Shown here one piece after another: positions 1 to 12,505 of a stretch of DNA of 64,000 nucleotides. Source of the stretch: Hesseltinella vesiculosa (Eukaryota; Mucoromycota; Mucoromycetes; Mucorales; Cunninghamellaceae). The DNA lies in the NCBI GenBank assembly GCA_002104935.1, contig MCGT01000011.1, positions 248,001-312,000 of the forward strand, given 5' to 3'. A program made the position numbers and the translations under genes. The notes under the pieces are model-generated. The model was given only the letters and a program-made list of their open reading frames with translations, had not been told where the DNA came from and made no database searches. Positions within the stretch are counted from its first letter, which is position 1. The number at the start of each line of letters is the position of its first letter.

Positions 1-3
1 CAT

Positions 4-618
4 GACAAATTTGGCGCAGCGTTTTTTTTTTCTTTGTCGTAGATATTTTTTTTTCGTGTCGTCATAGACTTGTCGTGCGACAAATTGTTACTTAAATTCA
101 ACTACATAGGGGTCCTATGGAAGCAGCCATTGATGCGGGGAGATGAATTACCGATAAAGCCATGCAGATCCTTATAGAAACATTATTACACGCCGCGTTG
201 ACTCGATGCGGCCGACCAGAATTGCTCAATCGGATTGAGCTCAGGGGAATAGGGTGGAAGATGCATGTATCGATACCCACGATTCCTGATGAAGGTATCG
301 ATGGCCTTGGATTGATGAATTGGTGCATTGTCATCACCAAATAGCAGCCGTCAAATTCTGGATGTTGGTCCATAGTAATCATGACCTCATTCAAGAAGGC
401 GATGTAGTGATGAGTGTTTGTGCCGATGCCAATGTGTTTGTAGGTAACTTGATCAAGTTTGCTTTTTTGTTCCTTGTAGCCGGACTTCTCATGCTGATTT
501 GAACAACACCAGAAGCACAAGGACCAAGGATCGTGGATAAAGGCAACTTTCTCAAAATGCGACATTATGCATTTGGTCATCCTGCAAAAAAAAAAAAAAA
601 CGCTGCGCCAAATTTGTC
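4..618 (-). mobile_element. Internally deleted, decayed Tc1/mariner-like DNA transposon
   Basis: The two ends are inverted copies of GACAAATTTGGCGCAGCG followed inward by a T run (4-30) or preceded by an A run (585-618), giving terminal inverted repeats of about 28 bp. Read on the minus strand, the interior encodes the C-terminal part of a DDE transposase. A segment with EVMITMDQHPEFDGCYLVM lies near 320-400. After a one-base frameshift come DNAPIH near 305-325 and LPPYSPELNPIEQFW near 215-265, which are hallmark motifs around the second and third catalytic acids of Tc1/mariner/IS630 transposases. Stops follow immediately and the N-terminal DNA-binding part is absent, so the copy cannot encode an active enzyme. 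A TA target duplication is not visible; the left flank is cut short by the window edge. Identification rests on both the repeats and the motifs. Confidence 0.85.
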
Positions 619-994
619 TTGGCTTGTGCGACACTCAGAAATCCAAAGTCCGCCACATGTCTTCCAGGAGAGCCGCCACTTATTCATGGAAAGAGTGTAA
701 CTGAGGCAGGGCATGGATCATGCCGTAAGTTGTGCATGCCTTTCCCCTGATTTTATTAACATCTGTTCTGAGTCACGAGCTAACTGCCCTCGTTACCTTT
801 CATAACATGCCTTGGACAAACAGACTGTAAAAATTGCAGGTTTTCTGAGGCACTGATTTTTTCCACTGACCATACCAGAAGTCCAAAAAAGGTAAACTTG
901 CCTTACGCGTTAGACAAATTTCTTTGGGTGACGTTAGATAAGAATTCCAAAAACAGAAAAAGGATTTTCGTATCCGTGAATTTTCTTAACCTCT

Positions 995-1262
995 CGTTTA
1001 GTTCTTCTCCGTCCAGTGTATTCGCTCCACAATCACCCTATCCACCACAACCCTTGACCCAAAACATCCTGGCCGATATGTTCACCAAGAATGCCGAACT
1101 GCAGAAATTCCTTTGGGTCACGACCAAAGACTGAATTGCCTAAAGGTTTTTGAACTCGTTGCCTACTTGGTGTCCATGCAGTGGTGGTGCACCAGCTGCA
1201 AAGGGAGAATTCAGGAATTGAAAACATCGACAAGATTGACACGATTCGACACCACCTCACTG
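995..1262 (+). pseudogene. Broken fragment of the repeated ORF family also found at 11.4-12.4 kb
   Basis: This stretch aligns along its whole length with 12065-12345: both carry ATCACCCT, then ATCCTGGCC, then GAAATTCCTTTGG, then a block coding for KVFELVAYLV, then a shared GAATTCAGGAATTGA-like block before the end. Here the frame is interrupted by a TGA near 1131 and by small indels, so only the 3' third of the family is left. The upstream 619-994 shows nothing I can assign. The function of the parent family is unknown to me. Confidence 0.6.
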
Positions 1263-1491
1263 ATGCTTTAGAATGAAAAGAGCTCTGTCTTCCGTGTGCA
1301 TGTTGCTAGGTGTTTTTTTTTTTTTTTGGGGGGGGGGTTGTTCTTTCTTCCCTTGTTTCGTCCCTGTTCATGCACATATAAACTCTCACATCAAAGTTTA
1401 ATACATAACGTAACGAATGTTTATTGGGGCTGATGGAGTGGATGAAGAAATGGAGGGGCGGTGGATATCAAGTGGAGGGTTTTTCTGTTCG

Positions 1492-3561
1492 CTACTTGGG
1501 TGGGACTTCAGGGATGGGCGTGAGCATACCGGTTTGGAAGTAGTCTTCCAGATAGATCTTCAAACTGGTGATGGCGCCGACGTTGTCTTTGGCATGGTGG
1601 ACGGGGATGGTGGGGATCACTTGGTCGTACAGAAGCCGGAGAGCTTTGGGAAATTGCTGTGGGTAGGCGGCCAGCAGGTGGCGACCGGCAATTTCCAAAA
1701 AGCCGTGTAGCAGCAACGGGTTGATTTCGCGCTGGGCCATGTTCAACATGCGAGCAAACCAGGTCCAACCAAGACCAATGGCAAATGGGTTGTTGGGTAG
1801 TCCTGGTCCATTCGTGGTGGTGGTGATCAAGGCGGCGAAAAACATGACGTAGCATCGTTGCTGGGTCGCGTGCTGTAGAAATGGCTGGAACTCGTTCTTC
1901 TGCTCGTCATATTGGTAGTGTAGTAGGCGCTTGATAGCGCTGTGATCAAGGTTCTATGGAATTAAAAAAAATATGAGGCCCACACTTTCTCGTACCCGAG
2001 TAAAAAAGTTGTAGGCTACTTACGGGATTATCGTCAAAAAAGTTGGGGACCAAATACGGGCACCGTTTCAGCAGTCGACCGTAGATGTAATCTTTGAGGT
2101 CAGGCACACTCCCGCAAAGCAGCGCTGTCATCTTGGCAAGAAAGTAAGCCGAGAACGCGGCACCATCGACTTCTTGTCTAACTTGAAGCTGGGGATAAAA
2201 AATATAAAATCAGAACCTTCTTTTCTACCTTTTCTTCGTGCTTTACCAGGAGTGCCTTGCCAAGGTAATTCAACAGGACATGGTAGGCATCCTCACTCTG
2301 TGATTTGACCTTAAGCAGGTGGTTTTCCAAAACTTTCCACTGAAAAAAAAAAAAGTCAACGAGCATTCAGGACAGAGTGTTGGCCCAAAATGGTTAGGCG
2401 TTACCTTGTCCAGAATCACCTGGGATTTGTATTGAATTTGGGCAACGGTTCGCTTGATCAATCTTCGGGCTTCGAAGCACTGCTTTCTAAAAGCTTCATT
2501 GCTATCGAGCTTTGGCTTGATAACAGTTTTGTAGTTTTCTATGACTTTCATATGCTTCTTGTACTCTTCTAAGCCAGTAGATGAGGCTCCGCCTCTGTTC
2601 GATGACTAAAGAAACGGAGAGAGAGAGAGAGAGAGTAAGAAGAGGGGCTAATTGCATTTTGTTTAGCCTAACCAGTTTTTTGTTTTTTTGGGCCGTTGCT
2701 TCGGCTTCAGCTTTATTCTTGAGAGCGAGTGCCTTGTTCTTTTCGGCCAGGGCTTCCTTTTCCTTGGCTTCCTTTTCTTCTTTTTCCTTGGCGGCCGCCT
2801 TGTTTTTCATTTCCTCTTCCTGGTTCTTCTTGTCAACCGCAATGGCATCATCAACCACCTAGTAGCATCACATTTGTCAGGCCTGGTCTTCTTTCATTTG
2901 CGCTCGTTTACCTTTGTCTTGCTTGCCTTGTAGGTAGCAAAATCCTTTTCCAGGTCGGTTTGTTGCTGGTTGCTATGGTTACAATGGTAAGTGTTAAAAA
3001 CCAAATAGAAAATAAAGGCTGAGCTTGGCCCTAGCGTTTCATTAGGGAGGTGAGACGGTCAGCTTACAATTGGCTGTTGAGCGACGAGATATGCTGTTTT
3101 AGGCGCTGCAGTTCTTCATGTTGTCGTTTTTTGTTCTGTTCCTGGACAAGATTTCGAGCTTTAGCGAGTGAGATCTGGTGTAGCTTTAATCGAGCGCGGG
3201 AATCGTTATCGTCTTTCTTGGACTAAAACAACGGAAGATCCAAGGAAAATTAAAAAAAAAAAAAAAAAGGAGGGAGCGTTGGCACAGGATTCTTTACCTG
3301 GGAATCGTGGTGAGTAGCTTTTCCATAATGACGACAGGATGAATGATAATGAACTTGGGGTTGGCAGGGGTTTTTTGAGGAAATGCTGCAAGAGAAGCAA
3401 AACGTCACGGTGAGCTGGAGTTTCGTTTTGCAAGTGTCAAACTTTTCTACTGCATTGTCAGCTTACGTCAGTTTAATGAAAGATTCTACAGTTTCATCAT
3501 CACTGGATTCTGAATCTGACGGTGCAGAATATGTTACAGGATTATATCGTGTCTGTATCAT
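1492..3561 (-). CDS. GLE1: GLE1-like mRNA export factor
   Basis: GLE1 is a nuclear-pore-associated protein that, with inositol hexakisphosphate, activates the DEAD-box helicase Dbp5 to release mRNA on the cytoplasmic face of the pore. The gene has about nine exons. The first (ATG at 3561) encodes a short acidic Ser/Asp segment, followed by a charged coiled-coil region (3200-3060 and 2860-2680, rich in KEKEEKEAKEKE) and the helical GLE1 domain from about 2580 to the TAG at 1492. Recognisable parts are LKDYIYGRLLKRCPYLVPNFF near 2050-2100 and NPFAIGLGWTWFARMLNM near 1735-1790, the latter typical of the C-terminal HEAT-like fold. It is divergent from the phosphatase gene that starts at 3904, so the 340-bp spacer probably serves both. 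Exon limits are by eye. Confidence 0.9.
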
Positions 3562-3903
3562 AAAGAACAAATTCTAAGACACAATGAAAAAAAAAAAAGA
3601 GGGAACAAAAACAAAAACGGGAGAGACGTCGCCATTTCAATTTTTTTTTTTTGCTGCCAACAGCTTGACATGCATTACGAAAAGGTTAAACTTAATAGTA
3701 AATCTACTCTTCCCTTAATCAAACCATGAAAAGTATCTTTATTCATGCCAATTGCGTATATTGTATGCTACGTTGTAGCGCCCCCGTATAATGGGACCAC
3801 CCTGGCAGCACGAAAACCAAGGGAGGTTTTTTTTTTCTGCCCGCCGCATTTTTTTTTCTCTCACCATAGTTTTTTTTTTTTTACTTTTTTCGTGTTGATC
3901 ACC
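3562..3903. promoter_or_regulatory. Shared intergenic promoter region between GLE1 and GEP4-like genes
   Basis: This is a head-to-head spacer with several A and T runs (near 3588, 3642, 3823, 3848 and 3871). No ORF here is supported. No specific factor site is recognised. Confidence 0.4.
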
Positions 3904-4841
3904 ATGGGTCAAAGTTTAAATTGGGCTGGTATCCTAAACACATTTCGTGTCTTGGCTAACCCCAGCCTTGTCATGCCACAGTTGATTGTTAAAGGTAATG
4001 CACAGCCTCAGCCAATGCCTCCCCTCTTGACACATTTTTTTTAAATGAAACTCTACGGAAAGACATTCGAGAAATCCCATTTCAGCAGTTAAAATCCAAA
4101 GGTATCAAGGTCATGGCATTTGATAAAGACAATTGCCTGACGGCACCCTATGAAACACACATCCACCCACCATTTGAGGTAAAAAGCCGCGTCGGTCAGC
4201 CTGATATCATTCTAACAAGCAATATAAAAATCAGGAAGCATGGCAACGATGCAAGGATACTTTTGGAGCCGATCATATCATTATTGTGTCCAATTCGGCA
4301 GGAACGCCTGATGACAAGAATGGAGAAAATAAGTAGCTGCACTGCTGCGTTTGCTGTTTGCTAACATGCTCTTGCTTTCATCACAGGCCAAAAAAGCAGA
4401 GCAAGAATTAGGTAAGCCAAAGTGATCCGCGGGCAATCCCGAGGGCTCATCTGTTTTGGGGGGGGTGCGTTTTTAAGGTGTGCATGTCCTACGACACGAG
4501 ACAAAAAAGCCCTCAGGTGGTGATACCTTGATGCTTCACGTCCAAGAACCCGGCAGTCACATTGCCATGGTGGGTGATCGACTGTTGACTGATATTGTGT
4601 ATGGCAATTTGAATGGCAATTTGACTATTTGGACCAAGCAGGTCATTACCGAAAAAGGCGACAACCGCCCAGCTGTCTTGGTAAGCAGAACCCCCCAATG
4701 TTTCGTCCAATTTTTTTATTTTTTTTACAAATTATCGCATAGATCCGTCGGTGGGAACATCAACTGATGAAAATATTGACCCACTTGGATGTCCAACCAT
4801 ATCCTCATCCATTTTTTACTGCTAACGACAAGAAAAATTAG
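3904..4841 (+). CDS. GEP4: Mitochondrial phosphatidylglycerophosphatase, GEP4/PGP phosphatase family
   Basis: GEP4 dephosphorylates phosphatidylglycerophosphate to phosphatidylglycerol in the mitochondrial matrix, a step of cardiolipin synthesis. Exon 1 (3904-3994) encodes a short amphipathic N-terminus (MGQSLNWAGILNTFRVLANP). After an intron the HAD-type nucleophile motif MAFDKDNCLTAP appears near 4113-4150, then a segment like HIIIVSNSAGTPDD near 4280-4320, then AMVGDRLLTDIVYGNLNG near 4566-4620, the late HAD motif. The last exon after 4741 begins with IRRWEHQL and ends at TAG 4839-4841. The order of motifs and the size (about 210 residues) match the GEP4 family. Five or six short introns interrupt it; two boundaries are approximate. 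Confidence 0.88.
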
Positions 4842-4992
4842 ACACAGCATCAAAGAAGATCTTCCATTGCGGCGGAGTTTATTTTTAGCTGGAACAAACT
4901 CAAAAAAATAAAAAGGGCTGGTTTTTCCTTCAACCTTTTTTTTTCTTTACCATCCACCTTTCTTTTACCCTCCCCCACCCTCGTCTCTCTTT

Positions 4993-6700
<1,708 letters not shown>

Positions 6701-7147
6701 TGCAGGCAGGCTCTCTCCTCGGCCTTCAAAATGTCCTTTTTTTTTTTTTTTGATGGTGTGATTAAAAAGTAGAATTTACACAACTTTGCATGTGATATGG
6801 TACAAGTGGCAAGGACCCTTTTTTTTTAGCAGGCACAGCGATCGTGATCTATGGCCAAATTGGCATCTCCGTGAGTTCGCTTGAATCACTTTTTTTTTTC
6901 CAAGCTCATCTGGCAGTGATGGTTGATGAGTAATGTCAGCCTCTGAGATTTCAGGAATAGAAAAAATAAATAAAAGCGTGGTGTGTACTTCGCCACAAGC
7001 TTGTGTGCAACGTCCAAGCTCCAAATCAAGCTTTGCAGCATAAATAAAATAATGTAAAGCTTCACAAGAATATCTCGGCTGCTCTTTTTCTCTTTTCATC
7101 CAAAGATCCATTTCCTTTCATTATTTTTTTGACACAATACTGACACC
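6701..7147. other. Intergenic, no gene seen
   Basis: This is the 3' region of the dehydratase and the promoter of the arrestin gene, with poly-T runs near 6738, 6823 and 6891. The minus-strand ORF at 6776-7111 has no recognisable domain and is not supported. Confidence 0.5.
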
Positions 7148-8489
7148 ATGACCGACTCTTCTTTGTCATTGACTCCTCCAAATGATGATTATGAAGACAG
7201 CCAGTTTCAAGATGATCTGCTCCTGGTAAACAAATTTGACAAGAGCTACCACCGGGCACCTAAACGGTTTGTGATTAACGTGGATAGCATCAATGATGAA
7301 ACCCAGGGCCCCCAGCAAAGCATCATTTCCTATGCTTGCCCCGGATCAACCATTGAAGGGACCGTCACTGTCGATCTGGGGGCTCCGTTTTCTGCACTGC
7401 ATCTCCGTCTCTTCTTTTTTGCTGATGGTAAGCCAAGATCTGCCACTGCATGTTTTATTTTCTTGGCGCATGACACCCTTTGTTTCGTGTGTAGAAATTA
7501 TCAAGAATGGCAAGAATCCAGACTACAAAACGTCGATGTTTAGCATTCACAGGATATTATGGGGCAGGAGTAAGGAGGAAAGTAAAGACCAGTGGCATTG
7601 GATGGACACCGGCGTGCACAGTTTCCCATTTGTTGTGCAATTGCCATTTGTCAACTACAGCCCTAGCCTATCCCATTCCATGGTATCCAGTCGGTTTAGC
7701 GTCTTTGCTTCCTTGGAACGCCCAGGTATGCTGCCTTTCCATACCCAGCACAAATTCATCCAGTTCACGCCAACGATTATACCGGCCTGTGGCAGCCATT
7801 ACCCACCATGGTCGGATGCCTTTGACATGAAGCTCAAGCAAACCTCTTTCACCATCCAGGCCTCGGTGGAAAAGCGTGTGGTGGTGGCTAACCAGCTAGA
7901 GAAGAGTGTCCTCAACCCTAATGCGGTATTGCCCATTCGAGTGGCCATGCTCAGCAAATCCCCGCCGTCATCTTTGGAAACCCTGCCCTGTATCATGCTG
8001 GAAGCTAGCTTGAAACGAGACATCCAGGTCGCTCACATCACCCGGGACCATCATGACACCCAAACAATCAGCCAAAAAGTTGTCTCATGGGACCCTTGCA
8101 ACCAGCCAACCTTCTCCTTTTTTTTGTCCGTGGCGATGAATACGCCCACCTTGCCTGCACCCCTGGGTCGGGCCGACCTCATACCCACGATCGACTATTC
8201 CAGCATGTTTAACATTCGCTATTCTTTGCATCTCATTTTCAAAATCAAATCATTTACTGGCCTCGTCACCACCCAGCGCCACCATGCCGTCCTACCTGTC
8301 TTTGTCGCCAATCACGCCCGCCCTCCCAAGCTGTCGTCCACATCGTGTCTTTTGCCATTCACCCATAGCGATGTCACACAAAGCTCGTCGTCTGAGCATC
8401 GGCCCCAATTTGTGTCACCGACCCCGACAACGGTGTATTTGCCCGCCTACGACGAGGACGTGCCGCCATGCTACCACTCAACCGTCTGA
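7148..8489 (+). CDS. Alpha-arrestin (ART-like ubiquitin-ligase adaptor)
   Basis: Alpha-arrestins recruit the HECT ligase Rsp5/NEDD4 to plasma-membrane transporters and drive their endocytosis. The first exon (7148-7427) begins MTDSSLSLTPPNDDYED and contains the early beta-sandwich with the pattern YACPGSTIEGTVTVDL. A 66-bp intron follows, and a long second exon runs to TGA 8487-8489. It holds the arrestin-C-like region with SFTIQASVEKRVVVANQ. The C-terminus carries two ligase-binding motifs close together, LPAY and PPCY (8439-8478), as expected for WW-domain binding. The length is about 425 residues, on the short side for fungal ARTs. The assignment rests on fold-like pattern and the PY motifs rather than on a single signature residue. 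Confidence 0.8.
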
Positions 8490-9870
8490 CAACTTCCTCT
8501 GCTTGTAGATTTTACATTACACTTGACTCAAACTAATGCCTATATACAGTAAATTTTTTAAATGTCCAATTGTGCTCAGATCCCTAAAAATGGGGACAAA
8601 CAAACAAACAGAAAGGGTCCCACGTGCCGACAATCTTGCAAAAAAAAAAAAAAAAAATAAAAGGAGCGTTCCTCACTGCGCCATTTCACCAAACTATCTT
8701 TTTTTTTCATCTGACATTGGGCCAATGCATCACTTTCCCACGCTGATAATTTGGTTTTAAGATCAAATCACTGCGACAGGTCAATTTTGTTAATACCTGG
8801 TTTGTTCCAGAAAAAAAAAATGGCGCAGCACCTCGGTTCATTTTGCTGAACGGCTCTGGCAAACCGGACATAAGTCCAGTCAATGACAACATGCCTGCCA
8901 GTCATGTGTTTCTGAAATCATGCCTCCATCGTGACTATTCAAAAAGGACTGATGCACACAAAGGCTATTTATGTCGCCCAATATTGGGGCGACATTCAAA
9001 AGCTACGGCAAGATGAATAATCTTCATGCCTTTGAAAAAAAAATGAGGCACTGTGGTCATGGAATTCTTTCGCAAGACGCGGTTTGTGTGGTGGCACAGC
9101 CTTCCATCGTTTCGCGTGCAGGCCGTACGTCCTTTGGCTCTGTCCCGCTCAGCCTTTGGGGGAATGTGCATATCGGGAGCAATCAAGTGAAGTACACCGT
9201 TTTTGAGCCAAGGGATTCAGATGAAAGGTTGCATGGGCCTATAGTCATGAAGGATGATGTCGCTGAAAATATTAGGCACTGAAGGCTGTCTAGCCTGCAA
9301 AACTCCCAGACAAACGATCATGGGTAGGCTTGTGCAGGATGTCCATTTTTTTCCATTCGATATTGTCCAGAAGTTCTCCGCCAGTGTAGCTCAGGTGGGG
9401 CTTCAGCTTTCAGCTGGGCTACGGTGCCTTGCAAAAATGGCCCATTTTTCGCTTTATTTTTTTTTAGCTGGGGTATGCACCCCCCCCCGTTCCATTTTTA
9501 GCTACGCAGGCAAAATTTTCAGTAACACCTATCCAAACTATCCATACCTGCAGTGTGTTCTAACAGGTCGATTCACATCAAATTTTGCACATCATTGTCG
9601 CATGGTGGACGGGGTAATAATGGTACACACCTCTCAGGCATGCAAGTGATGGGCTTTGGATTGTCGACATGCAATGTAGGCATAAGTTATAAAAAATCTC
9701 AAGCATATCAAAAACTCTTGTGTTCCCTTCAACGAATAAAAAAAAAGAGGGAAGAATGGGAGACGCAGTTGCATAGTGGGGAAATGATGGCGGAGTGAAA
9801 ATATAACTCGCGTTTCATCTTTTTTTTTTTTTTTTGTTTCTTTCTTCTCATTTTTCCTTCATCACGAAAA
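8490..9870. other. Long intergenic region with inverted repeats, no recognised gene
   Basis: About 1.4 kb without a supported gene. It holds an A run (8641-8657), an 11-bp inverted repeat CTGCGCCATTT/AAATGGCGCAG (8676-8686 and 8818-8828), and a 9-bp-arm palindrome at 8971-8995. Short ORFs at 8971-9282 and 9254-9649 on the plus strand have no recognisable motif and could be relics of a mobile element, but I cannot name one. Confidence 0.5.
8971..8995. repeat. Perfect palindrome ATGTCGCCC-7 nt-GGGCGACAT
   Basis: Nine-base arms are perfectly complementary around AATATTG. It could be a protein-binding dyad, a hairpin, or the remnant of a transposon end. There is no neighbouring gene start to link it with. 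Confidence 0.6.
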
Positions 9871-12378
9871 ATGGCCCGTACCAAGCAGGGTAGAAAAAGA
9901 AGACAAAATACTCCCGAGAAGGAGTCAGATACAGTAGAACTCAGTTAGTGTCTATTGAAGAAGAAGCTGGCCCTTCTACGTCACGTATGACCTAGCATGA
10001 TACACATGAACTGTCTTTTCGATAGCGCCGTAATCTAATCGCTTTTCTCATCAGGCCCTGTCAAGCGACAAAGACGAAACAAAACAAGGAATGTAACAAA
10101 ATGAAGACAGAATGCTAATGAAAAAGCAGCAAAGCGTACTGGGAGAGATGAACGTAGCCTTGCCATCGATCGACAGCGACGATCTCGACGTCAGTGGAAA
10201 GAAGACCAAGACACTCACGATCAATCATGGACTATACCCATTATTGAAATCGCTACGCAATCCAAGAAAGAAATTTTTATGGATGGTCTTCAAGCAGCTG
10301 TTGATTTTAAGCGTCGTCCACCGTTAACAGTTCACTTTTTTTTTTTTTTTTTTTACAATAGGAACTCAAACGATTTCAAATTGGGGCCCTTGCAGATTTC
10401 GTGTTTGACACGCGTGCACATAACCAAGACTTTGAACCAGTTTGGCCGAAGATCAATGTAAAAGACTCTATCGACCATGCTATGGTCGACACTAAGATCA
10501 GCACTGCATTGAACGTCTTGATAGACCAGGCATGGGATAGATGGACACAGCTCGCCATTCGTATTGAACAAGAAGGTCCCTTGCCACAGCAGAACGCGGA
10601 TGAGGACAACCAAGAAGAGGATGACAACCTCTCGGTCAGCACAGCTACAGCCATGTCCATTGGCAACATCTCAACCCTTGGCATATCGCGCCTTGGTGTT
10701 GCTGCTGGCCCACTTACCTTACTTCCTCTATCACCAGCTGACCTACCTCTCCCAACTGAAGACCCTATTCTTACCCAGGTTCCACCATCTGTGTCTATTA
10801 CAACGACAACGACGATCACCCGGTATCCGTACCTGTTTATCAAGGTTCTATTTGAGTCTTGTGCAGCTTGGAGTGCCTAAATGAAGATCAACACACCGCA
10901 CCGGCGCCACAAACCTCCGTTCATTGGAATTTGACACATCACCAACTCTCTGGAATGCATGACTGGGGTCATCTGAACCATTGCCAGCGGTCAAAGCTCA
11001 TCCGTGGTGTATCCAGATCCATCAACAACAACACTCCTGTGGACATTGAACGACTGCCTCGTGTCTTTTCTCAGCAATCCTGCCAGCAAGTGACAACACC
11101 TATCCGCACCTATCCGCACCTATCTGCACCTATCCACACCTATCCACACCTATCCACACCTATCCACACCTATCCACACCTATCCACACCTATCCACACC
11201 TATCCACACCTATCCACACCTATCCACACCTATCCACACCTATCCATACATATCCACCTATCCACCTATCCCATACCTATCCACCCAAAGTATCAGAAGA
11301 ACCTCAACGCAGAGAATGGGTATCATTCTCGACAGCCAACAACATCATCACGTTTACGGCAACTGCTGATAATTTTTACAGGCCGTATCAGCCAAAATTA
11401 TCAGAAAATACCATTGCAAAGCTGAAAGCTATTGTCACCATTGCCGCCTCTTACAATCGAAGTGTTCCTGACGAATGGAAAGTGAAACTGGAGGAACAAA
11501 AAACTGCTCAGGCGTCGTTGCTGTATCTAAAGTCTTTCCCTAAAGCTTTTGAACTTATTATGGCTGCCATGGTCAAGCCCATACCCTCTCTCCCTACCTT
11601 TTTATGGAACCACAAGGTGGAAAGTGAACAGAGTGAAGAGCAGTTTGTCAAGATCGTGCAGTTTGTCTTAACAGATTGGGCTGGAAAATGCAATCGCTCC
11701 TTGGTTTATCAACCTAAGTCCTAGCGAACATTTTGGATAGACAGAGTTATCCCGATATTTCAAACCATGGGTGATCAAACTGGCCTAGTTGGATTTGAAT
11801 GGTGCGAATCAAGCCCGCTCTCTTTCACTGAATCAACAATGCACCAAGGTAGTTGGAAGCGTGAGCCATTGAGAAACCTGCATGGATTAGGACGCAGTGA
11901 GTACGGCACCGAAGTCATTGTGATGGAATCGTCATCGGGAATAGCAAACGAAGACGTCACGCATACCAAGGATGACACCCTCAAGAACATACATGGTTCA
12001 ATCTGTGCTCTGGAATCCATGTTTAGGAGATATGCCTCGGCACGATTGTCGACTGCCCTACAATTGCTCGCCTTCTCCATCCAATCTGTCTGCTCGACGA
12101 TCACCCTGTCCACAACGGCCCTTGATCCGCAGCATCCTGGCCAATACATTCATTTAGAATGTCGATCGGCGGAAATTCCTTTGGATGAAGGTCAGAAATT
12201 GAGCTGGCTCAAGGTGTTTGAGCTCGTCGCCTACTTGGTGGCAATGCTACGGGAGCAGGTTTTGGTTGTGCGCCAATTGCAAAGAGAAAACTCAGGAATT
12301 GACGCCATCGACAGCACCGACATGATTCAATACCATTTCATTTCACTTAGTTCATTCAGTACAGTACAAATCCAATAA
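9871..12378 (+). pseudogene. Decayed multi-exon ORF of unknown repeated family, with internal minisatellite
   Basis: A chain of plus-strand reading frames looks like one damaged gene. It starts MARTKQGRKRRQNTPEK at 9871, continues through short pieces with intron-like junctions, a basic KRQRRNK stretch near 10065-10085, and a segment near 10100-10330. An intron with a T17 tract follows, then a longer exon from about 10364 (LADFVFDTRAHNQDFEPVWPKI, an acidic patch, and Ser/Thr/Pro-rich sequence). After a minisatellite the frame resumes at 11290 (VSEEPQRREWVSFST) and runs to a TAG at 11722-11724. It then continues in the same frame as RTFWIDRVIPIFQT and on to 12378. The last part contains HGLGRSEYGTEVIVMESSS, with spacing vaguely like a PD-(D/E)XK nuclease core (inference only). 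The in-frame stop and frame changes suggest a pseudogene, although unusual introns could explain some of them. I do not recognise the family. Confidence 0.5.
11101..11285 (+). repeat. 10-bp minisatellite (TATCC[A/G]CACC)n
   Basis: Fourteen consecutive 10-bp units run from 11101 to 11240, nearly all TATCCACACC, followed by degenerate units to about 11285. Because three units make 30 nt, in the plus frame they would encode a repeated ten-residue block TYPHLSTPIH. The array sits inside the decayed ORF and probably expanded by slippage or unequal exchange. Confidence 0.95.
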
Positions 12379-12384
12379 ATCCCG

Positions 12385-12385
<1 letters not shown>

Positions 12386-12444
<59 letters not shown>

Positions 12445-12485
12445 CTTCTTCTTCTTCTTCTTTCTTTCTTTCTTTCTTTCTTTCT
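12386..12485 (+). repeat. 59-bp T homopolymer followed by (TTC)n and (TTTC)n
   Basis: The T run covers 12386-12444, then come CTT repeats and CTTT repeats to 12485. An AATAAA lies just upstream at about 12374-12379, so the run could mark the 3' end of the decayed ORF, or be a simple slippage product. The exact length should be regarded as uncertain because assemblers and sequencers handle such runs poorly. Confidence 0.9.
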
Positions 12486-12505
12486 TGACACTCTCTCAGT
12501 GAATA

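Noticed and set aside
9871..9960. MARTKQ start resembling histone H3
   Set aside because: Only six residues match; the sequence diverges at once (GRKRRQNTPEK) and no histone fold follows.
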